Positions 8,901-17,935 of a DNA stretch of 64,000 bases are shown here, piece after piece. A program made the position numbers and the translations under genes. Below the pieces are notes generated by a model that was not told the DNA's origin, did no database searches, and saw nothing but the letters and a program-made list of their open reading frames with translations. The DNA lies in contig NZ_VOHS01000003.1 of the NCBI RefSeq assembly GCF_007896845.1, positions 124,001-188,000 on the forward strand. Reading direction: 5' to 3'. Within the stretch, counting starts at the first letter, position 1. Each line of letters begins with the position of its first letter. This stretch comes from Chitinophaga pinensis. Its GTDB lineage: Bacteria > Bacteroidota > Bacteroidia > Chitinophagales > Chitinophagaceae.

Positions 8901-9653
8901 ATGGCTATGAATCCTACTACATCGAAATGGCTTAATTTCTTTGTTTGTGTCGCGGCATCTGTAGTAATTATCGGTGCGCTTTTTAAACTTCAACACTGGC
9001 CAGGCGCTGATATCGCCCTGATCGTTGGTTTGAGCACAGAAGCGCTGATCTTCTTCGTTTATGCATTCGTACCGGATAGCGGTGGTCACGATGCGGCTCC
9101 TGCTACTGTAGCAGTTGTTGCTGGTGGTAGCCCTGCTCTGGCTGGTCTGGATAAAATGCTCGAAGAAGCTGACATCACTCCGGTAAGCTTACAGCGTCTG
9201 AGCGAGAACTTCCAGAAATTAGGTTCCACAGTAGATAAAATGCGGGATATCAGTGATGTAGTTGCCGCTACAGGCGATTACACACAAAAAACAAGAGAAG
9301 CTGCTACTGCAATTGGTAGCGTAGCGCACGCTTACACTACTGCTGCTTCAGCTGTATCTTCTTTCAACAGTGCTTCCGAGTCTACAAGAAGCTTCCACGA
9401 GCAAATGCAGGGTATGACCAAAAACCTGGCTTCCCTGAATGCTATCTATGAACTGGAACTGCAGGACACTAACAATCACCTGAAAGCTATGAACAACTTC
9501 TATAGCAATCTGCTGAATGTTTCTCAGGCAATGACCAGCAGCGTGGACGATGCTCGTAAAACTCAGGATCAGATCTCTAAACTGGCTCACAACCTGACCA
9601 GCCTGAACACCGTATACGGTAACATGCTCAGCGCTATGCAGAGTGCGAGATAA
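8901..9653 (+). CDS. gldL: T9SS inner-membrane motor protein GldL
   Basis: GldL forms the cytoplasmic-membrane motor with GldM and converts proton flow into motion that drives secretion and gliding. The 250-residue protein has two N-terminal transmembrane helices (about 11-29 and 38-57) joined by the conserved turn FKLQHWPGA. Charged residues expected in the membrane path are present: Lys29, His32 and Glu47 in STEALIFF, which I equate with the Lys/His/Glu of F. johnsoniae GldL. The remaining C-terminal part is cytoplasmic, helical and rich in Ala/Ser/Asn/Leu, likely coiled coil. ATG at 8901; a second ATG two codons later is possible. Confidence 0.95.
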   Translation: MAMNPTTSKWLNFFVCVAASVVIIGALFKLQHWPGADIALIVGLSTEALIFFVYAFVPDSGGHDAAPATVAVVAGGSPALAGLDKMLEEADITPVSLQRLSENFQKLGSTVDKMRDISDVVAATGDYTQKTREAATAIGSVAHAYTTAASAVSSFNSASESTRSFHEQMQGMTKNLASLNAIYELELQDTNNHLKAMNNFYSNLLNVSQAMTSSVDDARKTQDQISKLAHNLTSLNTVYGNMLSAMQSAR

Positions 9654-9712
9654 GGTATCGCTAATAGTTTTTGAATTAACAACAGACAATCATTCAAACC
9701 TGAGAACAAACT

Positions 9713-11236
9713 ATGGCACTACCTAAAGATCCCAGGCAGAAGATGATCAATATCATGTATCTGGTCTTAACGGCCATGCTGGCATTGAACGTCTCTGCTG
9801 AGATATTGAACGCATTTAATATAGTAAACGATTCAATTATAACTTCGAACGCGTCTATCACAAGTAAGAACGCGATTACATACGACCAGTTTACAAAACA
9901 GATGAGCAACGACCCGGGAAAGGTCGGTCCTCTGAAAGAAAAAGCTGATCAGGTAAAAGCAATCTCTTCTGAGATGTTCGTTTATATCGATACACTGAAA
10001 GCAACCATCATCAGAGAAGCTGGTGGTCTGACAGAAGATGGCGAAATTAAAAGTAAAGACAACCTTGATGCTCCTACCCGTGTGATGGAGAATCAGAAGA
10101 AAGGTGCTGAACTTGAGAAAAAGCTGACTGAACTGCGTGCAAAATTGCTCTCATTTGTTGATAGCAAAGTAGCAGCAGATTTCGAAAAGAGCTTACCACT
10201 GCGTATTGAAGTTGGTAAATCTCATGGTGGTCACGGTCCTAAAAATGCAACATGGACTTCTTACCACTTCAACATGGTACCTACTGTTGCAGCTGTTACC
10301 ATCCTGAGTAAATTTCAGAACGACGTAAAGAACTCTGAATCAAGTATCGTTGATTATCTGTTCAAACAGATCGGCGCTAACGAGTTCAAATTCGATAAAA
10401 TCAAGCCTTTCGTATCTCTGAACTCCAAGAACCTGATGGAAGGTCAGGAACTGGTTGCTCAGGTAGCGGTAGGTGCTTATAGCAGCACAGTAAATCCTGA
10501 GATCGTTGTAAACGGTTCTGCCGTTACAGCAACTGATGGTCTGGGTAGCTATAAAATGAACGTAAGTGGTCTGGGTGAAAAAACTTTATCCGGTACAGTA
10601 ACACTGAAGAGACCAAATGGTGAAACTGAAACATTCCCTTTCAATGAGCCATACACTGTAGGTGCTTCTACCACTTCAATCTCTGCTGACAAGATGAACG
10701 TACTGTACATCGGTCTGCAAAACCCGATCTCTATCTCTGCTGCTGGTGTTCCTGCTGAGCAGGTAGCTGCAAGCATCAACAACGGTACTATAACTAAAAC
10801 TGGTGCAGGTAAATTCTCTGTAACAGTTACCAAACCAGGTACAGCTACCATCGGTGTTGTTGCTAACGGTAAGAGCATGGCGGGTAAAGAATTCCGTATC
10901 AAATACATTCCTGATCCAGTCCTGAAGGTTGGTATGAGCAAAGGCCCTTTCATGAAGGCTGCTGAGTTCAAAGTACAGGGCGGTCTCCGCGCTGATCTGG
11001 AAGACTTCCTGTTCGAGGGTGTTAGATACGAAGTTGTAAGCTATCGTATTGGTATCGATGCAAAAGGTAAAGACTATGCAGAAGGCGAAGCTAACTCTGC
11101 ATACTTCCCTAACAGCGTGATGCCTGTTATCCGCTCCCTGAGAGCTGGCGATATCGTATACTTCGACAACATCCGCGTAAAAGGTCCGGATGGAAGAGTG
11201 AGAGATATGAGTAACGTCAATTTCAAGATTAACTAA
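9713..11236 (+). CDS. gldM: T9SS motor protein GldM
   Basis: GldM is the partner of GldL: a single N-terminal helix in the inner membrane and a long periplasmic shaft reaching the GldK/GldN ring. The 507-residue product opens with MALPKDPRQKMINIMYLVLT, the typical start, followed by the membrane helix to about residue 32. A helical first domain (35-220) is followed by beta-rich Ig-like domains (225-310, 320-405) and a C-terminal domain ending VRDMSNVNFKIN. Length matches the family (about 510-520). It begins 59 nt after gldL. Confidence 0.95.
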   Translation: MALPKDPRQKMINIMYLVLTAMLALNVSAEILNAFNIVNDSIITSNASITSKNAITYDQFTKQMSNDPGKVGPLKEKADQVKAISSEMFVYIDTLKATIIREAGGLTEDGEIKSKDNLDAPTRVMENQKKGAELEKKLTELRAKLLSFVDSKVAADFEKSLPLRIEVGKSHGGHGPKNATWTSYHFNMVPTVAAVTILSKFQNDVKNSESSIVDYLFKQIGANEFKFDKIKPFVSLNSKNLMEGQELVAQVAVGAYSSTVNPEIVVNGSAVTATDGLGSYKMNVSGLGEKTLSGTVTLKRPNGETETFPFNEPYTVGASTTSISADKMNVLYIGLQNPISISAAGVPAEQVAASINNGTITKTGAGKFSVTVTKPGTATIGVVANGKSMAGKEFRIKYIPDPVLKVGMSKGPFMKAAEFKVQGGLRADLEDFLFEGVRYEVVSYRIGIDAKGKDYAEGEANSAYFPNSVMPVIRSLRAGDIVYFDNIRVKGPDGRVRDMSNVNFKIN

Positions 11237-11247
11237 TATTATTTTCT

Positions 11248-12297
11248 ATGCGAGCAGTCATCCTTAACAGAATCGGTTTGTGCGCTATGCTGCTGGTATT
11301 CCTGGCAGCTGAGGCAAACGCTCAGGGCGGTGGTCGCCGTCGTACGACACGTCGTACCGAGTCTACCCCATCTGAGAATACAACACCTGCTGATGGTTCT
11401 GTTGTCAATCCCGCTACCGGCAATGCAGTATCTGCACCCCCTCAGCAACCGCAAGGTGCTGAACCTGCCTCCCTTCGCCAGGATGGCGTAGGAGTGCCAG
11501 TTGTAGATACTCCACGCAAATCCCTGCGTACGGATGGCATTTCTGAAAAGAACTTTATCAAAGACCGTGTGCCTATTCCTTATGACCATATCCGCTCAGA
11601 CGATGAGTTCTGGGAAAAGAAGATATGGCAGGTGATCGACACCCGTGAAAAGATGAACCTTCCTTTCCAGTACAATGTTGAGGATGAAACTGGTACCAAC
11701 CAGCTGTTCATAAACATTCTGCTCAACGCGGTTAAGTCCGGCGAAGTGCAGGCTTTCAGCCCTATCGATGACAGGTTCACTACCATCATTCCTTTCTCTG
11801 AAGTTCAGAACAAACTGAGTGGTGAAGAGAAAACTGTACGTAGTATCGACCCTGTAACCGGTGAGGAGAAAATGGTCACTACCCGTGATGAATTTGACCC
11901 ACGTACTGTTGTTCAGTACAAAATCAAAGAAATCTGGGTATTCGATAAAGAGGCCTCTGCACTGAAAGTTCGTATCCTGGGTATCGCTCCGATGGTATCC
12001 CGTATGAACGAAGACGGTTCCTTCCGTGCTGCTATCCCGCTGTTCTGGGTATATTATCCTGATCTGCGTCCTGTACTGGCTAAATTTGATGTTTACAACC
12101 AGAATAACGATGCGGCTACAATGAGTTGGGAAGACCTTTTCGAAATGCGTTTCTTCTCCAGCTTCATTATCAAGGAAAACAATACTTATAACCGCGAGAT
12201 CAAAGAATACATTAAAGATGGTACCATGCGTCTCCTGGAAGGTCAGGCGATCAAGGATAAGATCTTTAACAAAGAACAAGATATGTGGCAGTACTAA
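11248..12297 (+). CDS. gldN: T9SS periplasmic ring protein GldN
   Basis: GldN associates with GldK in the outer-membrane ring of the secretion system. The 349-residue protein has a cleavable signal peptide (ending AEANAQ, about residue 26) and no lipobox. A Arg/Thr/Pro/Ala-rich linker (28-95) precedes the conserved domain, recognisable from DDEFWEKKIWQVIDTREKMNLPF-type sequence around 115-135 and FWVYYPDLRPVLAKFDVYN around 268. It begins 11 nt after the gldM stop, so the two are co-transcribed, and the cluster ends in a strong terminator 25 nt downstream. Confidence 0.94.
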   Translation: MRAVILNRIGLCAMLLVFLAAEANAQGGGRRRTTRRTESTPSENTTPADGSVVNPATGNAVSAPPQQPQGAEPASLRQDGVGVPVVDTPRKSLRTDGISEKNFIKDRVPIPYDHIRSDDEFWEKKIWQVIDTREKMNLPFQYNVEDETGTNQLFINILLNAVKSGEVQAFSPIDDRFTTIIPFSEVQNKLSGEEKTVRSIDPVTGEEKMVTTRDEFDPRTVVQYKIKEIWVFDKEASALKVRILGIAPMVSRMNEDGSFRAAIPLFWVYYPDLRPVLAKFDVYNQNNDAATMSWEDLFEMRFFSSFIIKENNTYNREIKEYIKDGTMRLLEGQAIKDKIFNKEQDMWQY

Positions 12298-12321
12298 TCT
12301 GCTCGCAGGATAAAAAAACTG

Positions 12322-12358
12322 AAAAAGGGTTTGCCATATGGCAGACCCTTTTTCTTTT
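12322..12358 (+). terminator. Terminator of the gldKLMN cluster
   Basis: A 14-bp stem AAAAAGGGTTTGCC / GGCAGACCCTTTTT (one G-U) with an ATAT loop is followed by further T (CTTTT). It also rules out the longer upstream start of the next ORF, which would begin inside this stem. Confidence 0.85.
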
Positions 12359-12396
12359 ACATGACTTATCTCATTTCTCCCCTGCCCGCCCCTGCC

Positions 12397-12404
12397 TACC
12401 TTTG
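12397..12404 (+). promoter_or_regulatory. -7 box (TACCTTTG) for the DinB-like gene
   Basis: TACCTTTG fits TAnnTTTG and is 22 nt upstream of the ATG at 12427. No clear -33 element is present. Confidence 0.45.
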
Positions 12405-12426
12405 TTTTGTAACAATCACCACGCTT

Positions 12427-13002
12427 ATGTCCCTGATATTTGAAACCCCCACCCTGCTTGACCAGCTACGTCGTCAGGCAGAAGAACTGCAGCAGACTGC
12501 CCGTCATCAATTTTTAAACGCCTCCGCTGAGACTTTGCTACGGCAACCGGCGCCGGGAAAATGGAGTGTCGCCCAATGTCTGGATCACCTGAATGCATAT
12601 GCCCGTTTTTATATACCGGCAATAGAAAATGCCATACAGGGGAAACTGTCCGGCAGCCTTCCTCCTGCCCCTTCACCTACCTTTAAAAGTGGTTGGCTGG
12701 GTAACTACTTTACGAATATGATGTTGCCAAAGGCAGATGGCCGGCCCGGTATGAAGATGCAGGCGCCGAAAGCATACCGTCCGCTGACTGATCTGGATGC
12801 CGGGAAGGTTGTCAATGAATTTATTGAATGGCAGGAAAAGATGAAGACGCTGCTGGACCGCGCGAAACTGGTGAACCTGCAGCAAATAAAAATAGGCACC
12901 ACATTGGGTAGCTGGCTTAAATTCTCATTGGGAGATACGTTCCGCTTCGTGATTGCGCACGAACAACGGCATATGGCACAGGCGTTACGGGCAAAGGCAT
13001 AA
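12427..13002 (+). CDS. DinB-superfamily protein
   Basis: A 191-residue cytoplasmic protein with the four-helix DinB-like pattern. A first helix leads to APGKWSVAQCLDHLNAYARFY, with the typical W-S-x-x-x-x-x-x-H core, and the C-terminus has HEQRHMAQALRA, giving an H-x3-H pair; these His residues usually bind a metal. DinB-like proteins of Bacteroidota include putative thiol transferases, but the substrate here is unknown. Start chosen at ATG 12427: a longer frame to 12331 would begin within the gldN terminator. It converges with uvrC, with 7 nt between the stops. Confidence 0.8.
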   Translation: MSLIFETPTLLDQLRRQAEELQQTARHQFLNASAETLLRQPAPGKWSVAQCLDHLNAYARFYIPAIENAIQGKLSGSLPPAPSPTFKSGWLGNYFTNMMLPKADGRPGMKMQAPKAYRPLTDLDAGKVVNEFIEWQEKMKTLLDRAKLVNLQQIKIGTTLGSWLKFSLGDTFRFVIAHEQRHMAQALRAKA

Positions 13003-13009
13003 TGTAACG

Positions 13010-14857
13010 CTAGCTATTGCTGTCAGCGCCGGTAACAGGGCCTGTTTCTCCTGTAGCAGGATGGAAATGTGCGTATACGAGACGGGCCTTGGCTGCTCCT
13101 ATTTCTTTTACAAGATCATCCTCAGATAATAATTTGATTTTAGCGACTGAACGGAAGGTTTTCAGTAGCTGGGTAGCTGTATTCTCACCAATTCCCTTAA
13201 TAGCCTCTAATTCGTTCTTAAAAGTGCCTTTACTGCGTTTCTGGCGATGGAAGGTGATACCGAAACGGTGTACTTCATCACGGACCCGGCGGATCAGCTT
13301 CAGACTTTCGCTGTCGTAGGGTAGTTTAATACTGTCTTTATCTCCCGGAAAAAAGATCTCTTCTTCGTTCTTCGCCAGCCCTACCACTGTCATACTTCCG
13401 ATAAGATCCAGTTCCCGGATGCTTTCCATAGCAGAGCCCAGCTGTCCTTTACCTCCATCTATAATCACCAGTTGCGGCAAGGGCTGTTGTTCAGCCAGTA
13501 AGCGGCTATAACGGCGGTATACCACTTCTTTCATGGAGGCAAAGTCGTTAATACCCTGTACCGTTTTGATATTGAAGTGGCGATAGTCTTTTTTGGAAGC
13601 AATGCCATCCTTGAAAACTACACAGGCCGAAACCGGATAGGCTCCCTGAAAGTTCGAGTTATCGAAACACTCAATGTGTAAAGGTAACTCCTGTAGTTCG
13701 AGGTCAGCCTGCAACTGGTACAGCACTTTCTTTTTCTCCAGATCGCTTTTTCCTTCCAGATGCAGGATCTTTTTCCTGTAGAGTTCCTCCTTAAAGTAGT
13801 TGACGTTCTTTTCGGAGAGCTCCAGTAGTTTCTTCTTGTCACCACCTTTAGGTACAGAGATGGTAACATGTTCTTCCGGATACTCTATTTCCAGCGGAAC
13901 AATGATTTCGCGGGCAAGACTCTGGAATGCATCACGGAGGTAGCCGACCGCATAGGTCAGTACTTCTGTATCGTCTTCCTCGAGTTTCTTTTCCAGTGTA
14001 ACGGTTTTGGTATCGGCAATGGTGCCGTTCAGTACACGGAGGTAGTTGACATATGCGTAATTACCTTCACTGATAATAGAGAAGACATCGACGTTACCAA
14101 CACGGGTGCCTACGATGGTGGACTTACTCTGATAAGCCTGTAAACTTTCTATTTTCTTCCTGACGATCTCCGCTTTTTCAAATTCCATGTTCATGGCGTG
14201 TTCCTGCATCTGTGTGCGGAACAGTTGTAAAACGGGCGACAGGTTGCCGCGCAGGATGTTTTTGACCTGTTGCAGCCCTTCTCTGTAATCTTCTTCTGTC
14301 TGTAATCCTTCGCAGGGGCCCTTGCAGTTGCCCAGATGATATTCCAGACAGACTTTATACTTTCCTTTGGCGACATTCTGCGGAGAAAGGTTCAGGTTGC
14401 AGGTACGCAAAGGAATGTTATATCTGATCACTTCCAGCAGTTCGCGTACGCGGCCTACGGAGGTGAAGGGCCCGAGGTATTCAGAACCGTCTTTGATGAT
14501 ATTACGGGTCAGGAATACGCGGGGAAATGATTCATGTTTGATGACGATGTACGGGTAGGTTTTATCGTCTTTCAGGTTGATATTGAATTTAGGCTGGAAC
14601 TGTTTGATCAGTGAGTTTTCCAGCAGGAAAGCATCCTGTTCAGAGCCAACTATAGTAAATTCAATATGGTGGATGTTTTCTACAAGTTTACGGGTCTTGT
14701 AGTTATCATGATTTTTTACGAAATAAGAGCTGACCCTTTTGCGCAGGCTTTTAGCTTTTCCTACATAAAGCAGTTCGCCTGCTTCACTGTAATACTTGTA
14801 AATACCTGGCTGAAGGGGTATAGTATGTGATATCTGTTGAAACTCCGCTGCTGTCAT
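13010..14857 (-). CDS. uvrC: Excinuclease ABC subunit C
   Basis: UvrC makes the two incisions flanking a DNA lesion in nucleotide excision repair. The 615-residue product shows the full domain order: GIY-YIG nuclease at the N-terminus (GIY 18-20, YVG 31-33), a Cys-rich patch (CLEYHLGNCKGPCEG, about 165-180), the UVR motif that binds UvrB (around 205-240, FEKAEIVRKKIESLQ), an RNase H-like nuclease domain (HIECFDNSNFQGAYPVSACV; VIIDGGKGQL), and C-terminal helix-hairpin-helix (AIKGIGENTATQLL). It follows the lipoprotein gene by 15 nt on the minus strand and probably shares its promoter. Confidence 0.95.
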   Translation of the reverse strand: MTAAEFQQISHTIPLQPGIYKYYSEAGELLYVGKAKSLRKRVSSYFVKNHDNYKTRKLVENIHHIEFTIVGSEQDAFLLENSLIKQFQPKFNINLKDDKTYPYIVIKHESFPRVFLTRNIIKDGSEYLGPFTSVGRVRELLEVIRYNIPLRTCNLNLSPQNVAKGKYKVCLEYHLGNCKGPCEGLQTEEDYREGLQQVKNILRGNLSPVLQLFRTQMQEHAMNMEFEKAEIVRKKIESLQAYQSKSTIVGTRVGNVDVFSIISEGNYAYVNYLRVLNGTIADTKTVTLEKKLEEDDTEVLTYAVGYLRDAFQSLAREIIVPLEIEYPEEHVTISVPKGGDKKKLLELSEKNVNYFKEELYRKKILHLEGKSDLEKKKVLYQLQADLELQELPLHIECFDNSNFQGAYPVSACVVFKDGIASKKDYRHFNIKTVQGINDFASMKEVVYRRYSRLLAEQQPLPQLVIIDGGKGQLGSAMESIRELDLIGSMTVVGLAKNEEEIFFPGDKDSIKLPYDSESLKLIRRVRDEVHRFGITFHRQKRSKGTFKNELEAIKGIGENTATQLLKTFRSVAKIKLLSEDDLVKEIGAAKARLVYAHFHPATGETGPVTGADSNS

Positions 14858-14872
14858 GTTCTAAGAAATCAG

Positions 14873-15445
14873 TTAGGGGTGTGCGAAAAAGACTTTCACA
14901 TCCAGTTCCCTTGCGGGCAGAAAAGCGATCTTCTGCCAGGTCACGACGCGGATATGTTTGTTATGCTGGTACACCAGGTTTTGCTGGTATTCATATACCA
15001 GGTTTTTCACATGCTTATTCATCTGCACGTTGGTAATATGCTGCTGGTTGTCAATATCCATGATCACTTCCTGAGGTACGGTGGCAGCATTTCTTGCCTT
15101 GTACATGAGGGAATGGGTACCGGAGAACTGGTCGGCCAGCAGGATGGTATCATATGCGCCTCTGAGGGAGGGTTTATTCAGGTCTATGTCGAGGAAAGGG
15201 GCCAGCAGGTGTTGCAGCTGGGCGGAATCAGGGGTGGCAATGGTGATGCTGTCCCTTTGTCCATTCATGACGATTGTCTTTTGGAATGTAGGTCTATCCG
15301 TAGAGATAGTATTCAGTTCTTCCTGAAAATACCCTTTAAGATCCCTGTAAGCCAGTGCCTTGCCTTGTTGCCCTCCGTTACTGTTACTGCAGGAGGCGCA
15401 GAGAGTAGCAACGGCCATCAGTATCCATGAAAAACGATGATCCAT
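14873..15445 (-). CDS. Uncharacterised lipoprotein upstream of uvrC
   Basis: A 190-residue protein with a short lipoprotein-like signal (LCASC, Cys19) and a Ser/Asn/Gly/Gln linker. The mature part has a plausible soluble alpha/beta pattern; I do not recognise a domain. Features visible are DRPTFQKTIVMNGQRDSI, an ASP-rich middle and TWQKIAFLPARELDVKVFF near the end. It lies 15 nt upstream of uvrC on the same strand, so it is likely co-transcribed, though nothing suggests a repair role for an envelope lipoprotein. A TAAATTTG box sits only 4 nt before the ATG, suggesting a leaderless message. Confidence 0.65.
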   Translation of the reverse strand: MDHRFSWILMAVATLCASCSNSNGGQQGKALAYRDLKGYFQEELNTISTDRPTFQKTIVMNGQRDSITIATPDSAQLQHLLAPFLDIDLNKPSLRGAYDTILLADQFSGTHSLMYKARNAATVPQEVIMDIDNQQHITNVQMNKHVKNLVYEYQQNLVYQHNKHIRVVTWQKIAFLPARELDVKVFFAHP

Positions 15446-15449
15446 TCTG

Positions 15450-15457
15450 CAAATTTA
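15450..15457 (-). promoter_or_regulatory. -7 box (TAAATTTG) 4 nt from the start codon
   Basis: On the minus strand TAAATTTG matches the consensus and is separated from the ATG at 15445 by 4 nt. Since transcription starts a few bases after this box, the mRNA would begin at or next to the ATG. Confidence 0.45.
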
Positions 15458-15468
15458 GGGAAGATGCT

Positions 15469-15539
15469 TTAATGCGCCGCGCATCTGTCTGAAAGCAAAC
15501 CATATAAAAAAGTTAATGCGCCGTAAAGACGGCGCATCT
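15469..15539. repeat. Two related palindromic units (TTAATGCGCCG...CGCATCT)
   Basis: TTAATGCGCCG followed directly by CGCATCT occurs at 15469-15486. The same two halves recur at 15513-15539, now separated by 9 nt (TAAAGACGG), which completes a 9-bp hairpin ATGCGCCGT/ACGGCGCAT (15516-15524 with 15529-15537). No T-run follows on either strand. Confidence 0.5.
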
Positions 15540-15621
15540 AATGCATGAGCAAATCTGTCGAGAGCACTAAAAAACGTAAAACGTATTATCTACGCGAATA
15601 GTTACAGCATTGAAATAATAT

Positions 15622-15660
15622 AAAAAAAAAGCTGTCACGCCTTGTGGCGGACAGCTTTTC
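15622..15660 (-). terminator. Terminator of gpmI
   Basis: Read on the minus strand, AAAAGCTGTC and GACAGCTTTT flank an inner GCC/GGC hairpin and run into nine T residues. It begins about 20 nt after the gpmI stop. Confidence 0.85.
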
Positions 15661-15679
15661 TATCAATGAGATATACTAC

Positions 15680-17203
15680 TTAGATCAGAATGTTGCCGGT
15701 CATTTCTTTCGGGATGGAGAGACCCATCAGCGTCAGAATGGTTGGAGCAACGTCACCCAGTTTACCCGGTTTTACCGCACCCTTGAATTCATTGCTGACA
15801 ATGAAATAAGGTACAAGGTTAGTGGTATGTGCAGTATTCGGCGTACCATCGTTGTTGATCATGAAATCAGCATTACCGTGGTCAGCCGTAAGGAATACGG
15901 TATAATCGCTTTTCAGCGCTGCAGTTATTACCTTCTCTACGCAGGTATCTACTGTTTCTACTGCTTTGATAGCAGCTTCCCATATACCGGTGTGTCCAAC
16001 CATGTCAGCGTTGGCAAAGTTCAGACAGATGAAATCAGCTGATTTGCTTTCAATTTCAGGTACGATGGTGTTGGTAACTTCGTAAGCGCTCATTTCAGGT
16101 TGCAGGTCGTAAGTGGCTACTTTTGGAGAAGCAACGATCAGACGGCGTTCACCCTGAAATTCTTTCTCACGTCCACCGGAGAAGAAGAAGGATACGTGCG
16201 GATATTTTTCTGTTTCAGCGATACGGATCTGGCTGCGGTTGTTTGCTTCCAGTACTTCGCCGATGGTGTTCTGCAGGTTATCATTTTCGAATATAACATG
16301 TACACCCTTATAGGTTTTGTCATATTCGGTCATAGTAGTGTAGTGCAGTGCCAGCGGGTTCATTCCGAATTCAGGGAAAGCCTGTTGGGTCAATGCCTGT
16401 GTGATTTCGCGGCAACGGTCAGTACGGAAGTTAAAGCAGAGTACTGCATCCCCTTCTGTGATTGTAGCGATCGGATTCAGCTGTGCATCAGTGGTAACGA
16501 TAGGCTTGATAAATTCATCTGTTATACCTTCTGCATAGGAAGTTTTGATAGCGTTTACAACGTCCTGGGTAGGTGTACCGGTACCGTGTACCATTGCATC
16601 ATATGCAAGTTTCACACGTTCCCAGCGTTTATCACGGTCCATTGCGTAGTAACGGCCGGTGATGCTGGCGACTTCCCCTACAGTTGTTTTGAGGTGAGCT
16701 ACCAGATCTTCCATATAATTGAGACCACCTTTAGGATCAGTGTCACGGCCATCGGTGAAGGCGTGAATGAACACTTTGGTCAGTCCTTTATCTTTTGCAA
16801 TCTGTGTCAGTGCTTTCAGGTGGTTGATATGGGAGTGTACACCACCGTCACTTACGAGACCGATGAGGTGAAGCGCCTTATCGTTATCTTTTGCATAGCT
16901 GAGCGTGTCCTGCAATACCTTGTTACCGGCAAGTTCACCTGTGCGGATGGCTACGTTGATGCGCTGCAGTTCCTGATACACGATACGTCCGGCACCGAGG
17001 TTCAGGTGTCCTACTTCGGAGTTACCCATTTGTCCTTCCGGCAGACCAACATCTTCACCGCAGGTAATCAGTGTACTGTGCGGGTATTTTGCATACAGAC
17101 TGCTCACAAATGGCGTTTTTGAATGCGCTATAGCATCAGCGGCAGGAACCTGTCCCTGTCCCCATCCGTCCATGATAATGAGAATGGCTCTTTTCTTTTC
17201 CAT
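15680..17203 (-). CDS. gpmI: 2,3-bisphosphoglycerate-independent phosphoglycerate mutase
   Basis: Catalyses 3-phosphoglycerate to 2-phosphoglycerate in glycolysis and gluconeogenesis, using two Mn ions and a phosphoserine intermediate. The 507-residue length is typical. The alkaline-phosphatase-type metal site is visible: Asp12 in LIIMDGWGQG, catalytic Ser62 in QMGNSEVGHLNLGAG, and the C-terminal TADHGNADFM plus NTAHTTNLVPY. Middle motifs such as HAFTDGRDTDP and SITGRYYAMDRDKRW mark the transferase domain. It is monocistronic, with its own terminator and a -7 box 68 nt upstream. Confidence 0.96.
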   Translation of the reverse strand: MEKKRAILIIMDGWGQGQVPAADAIAHSKTPFVSSLYAKYPHSTLITCGEDVGLPEGQMGNSEVGHLNLGAGRIVYQELQRINVAIRTGELAGNKVLQDTLSYAKDNDKALHLIGLVSDGGVHSHINHLKALTQIAKDKGLTKVFIHAFTDGRDTDPKGGLNYMEDLVAHLKTTVGEVASITGRYYAMDRDKRWERVKLAYDAMVHGTGTPTQDVVNAIKTSYAEGITDEFIKPIVTTDAQLNPIATITEGDAVLCFNFRTDRCREITQALTQQAFPEFGMNPLALHYTTMTEYDKTYKGVHVIFENDNLQNTIGEVLEANNRSQIRIAETEKYPHVSFFFSGGREKEFQGERRLIVASPKVATYDLQPEMSAYEVTNTIVPEIESKSADFICLNFANADMVGHTGIWEAAIKAVETVDTCVEKVITAALKSDYTVFLTADHGNADFMINNDGTPNTAHTTNLVPYFIVSNEFKGAVKPGKLGDVAPTILTLMGLSIPKEMTGNILI

Positions 17204-17270
17204 ATTTCCGGTTGTAATTTTCTTGTTCTGTAAAGGAGGCTAAAGTTATGAAGCATCCGCGAAACCGCGT

Positions 17271-17278
17271 CAAACTTA
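17271..17278 (-). promoter_or_regulatory. -7 box (TAAGTTTG) upstream of gpmI
   Basis: Minus-strand TAAGTTTG matches TAnnTTTG, 67 nt upstream of the gpmI ATG. No -33 element at proper spacing. Confidence 0.4.
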
Positions 17279-17486
17279 TTGAAATGCCTTCAAAATTCAT
17301 ACAGGGGTAACAGAACTTTGTCTTACTTAGGTTTTATTCTAAAAATATATATTAATATATTCGCATTAATTAGTCACTGTACAATACAACGATGATTGTA
17401 TTTTAAAAGGCATCCTGCAAATTGGCATAGTTTTAGCCCATTTTACTATAATGATGAAAACTTTACTACTTAATAAAATACTGACG

Positions 17487-17906
17487 ATGAAAAAGTTATT
17501 GTATGGGCTTGGAGTTGTGTTGTTTGGCGTCATTATCACTGCATTTACACTGTCAGCCGCTAACTTGAAAGCTCCTGCAGGAGGCCCATTCGAAGATGTG
17601 GTGACTGCGATCAAACAAGGCGATGCAAGCGCACTATCCCGCTACCTTGACAACACTGTAGAAATCAGCATGGCTGGAAAATCAAACTCTTACAGCAAAG
17701 CACAGGCAGAAATTATCCTGAAAGATTTCTTTTCAAAAAATCAGGTGAAGACCTTTGAGCTGATCCATCAGGTGGAGAGCAAGGGTGGTTCCAGAGTTGG
17801 TATTGCCAACGTAGGTACCTCCGGAGGCGCTTATCGTACTTCCTTCTTTTTACAGATGAAGGGCGGTTCTATGGTGCTGAACGAGCTTCGCTTCGAGAAT
17901 AAATAA
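17487..17906 (+). CDS. DUF4783 family secreted protein
   Basis: A 139-residue protein with an N-terminal signal/anchor helix (MKKLLYGLGVVLFGVIITAF) and a small NTF2-like alpha/beta domain: FEDVVTAIKQGDASALSRYL, a beta segment VEISMAGKSNSYSKAQAE, and sheet strands FELIHQVES and YRTSFFLQMKGG. This fits DUF4783, a Bacteroidota family often found just before nadC, as here; no function is established. Start placed at ATG 17487, where the signal peptide begins with the usual M-K-K; a longer frame from 17451 adds 12 residues ahead of it. A terminator 30 nt downstream separates it from nadC. Confidence 0.8.
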   Translation: MKKLLYGLGVVLFGVIITAFTLSAANLKAPAGGPFEDVVTAIKQGDASALSRYLDNTVEISMAGKSNSYSKAQAEIILKDFFSKNQVKTFELIHQVESKGGSRVGIANVGTSGGAYRTSFFLQMKGGSMVLNELRFENK

Positions 17907-17935
17907 TAAATAAAGAATTGTTAAGATTGATATTG

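Noticed and set aside
12331..12426. 32-residue N-terminal extension of the DinB-like protein
   Set aside because: It starts inside the gldN terminator and upstream of the -7 box.
16100..17122. 340-codon + strand frame opposite gpmI
   Set aside because: gpmI has every catalytic motif; the opposite frame is Cys/Phe-rich with no recognisable fold.
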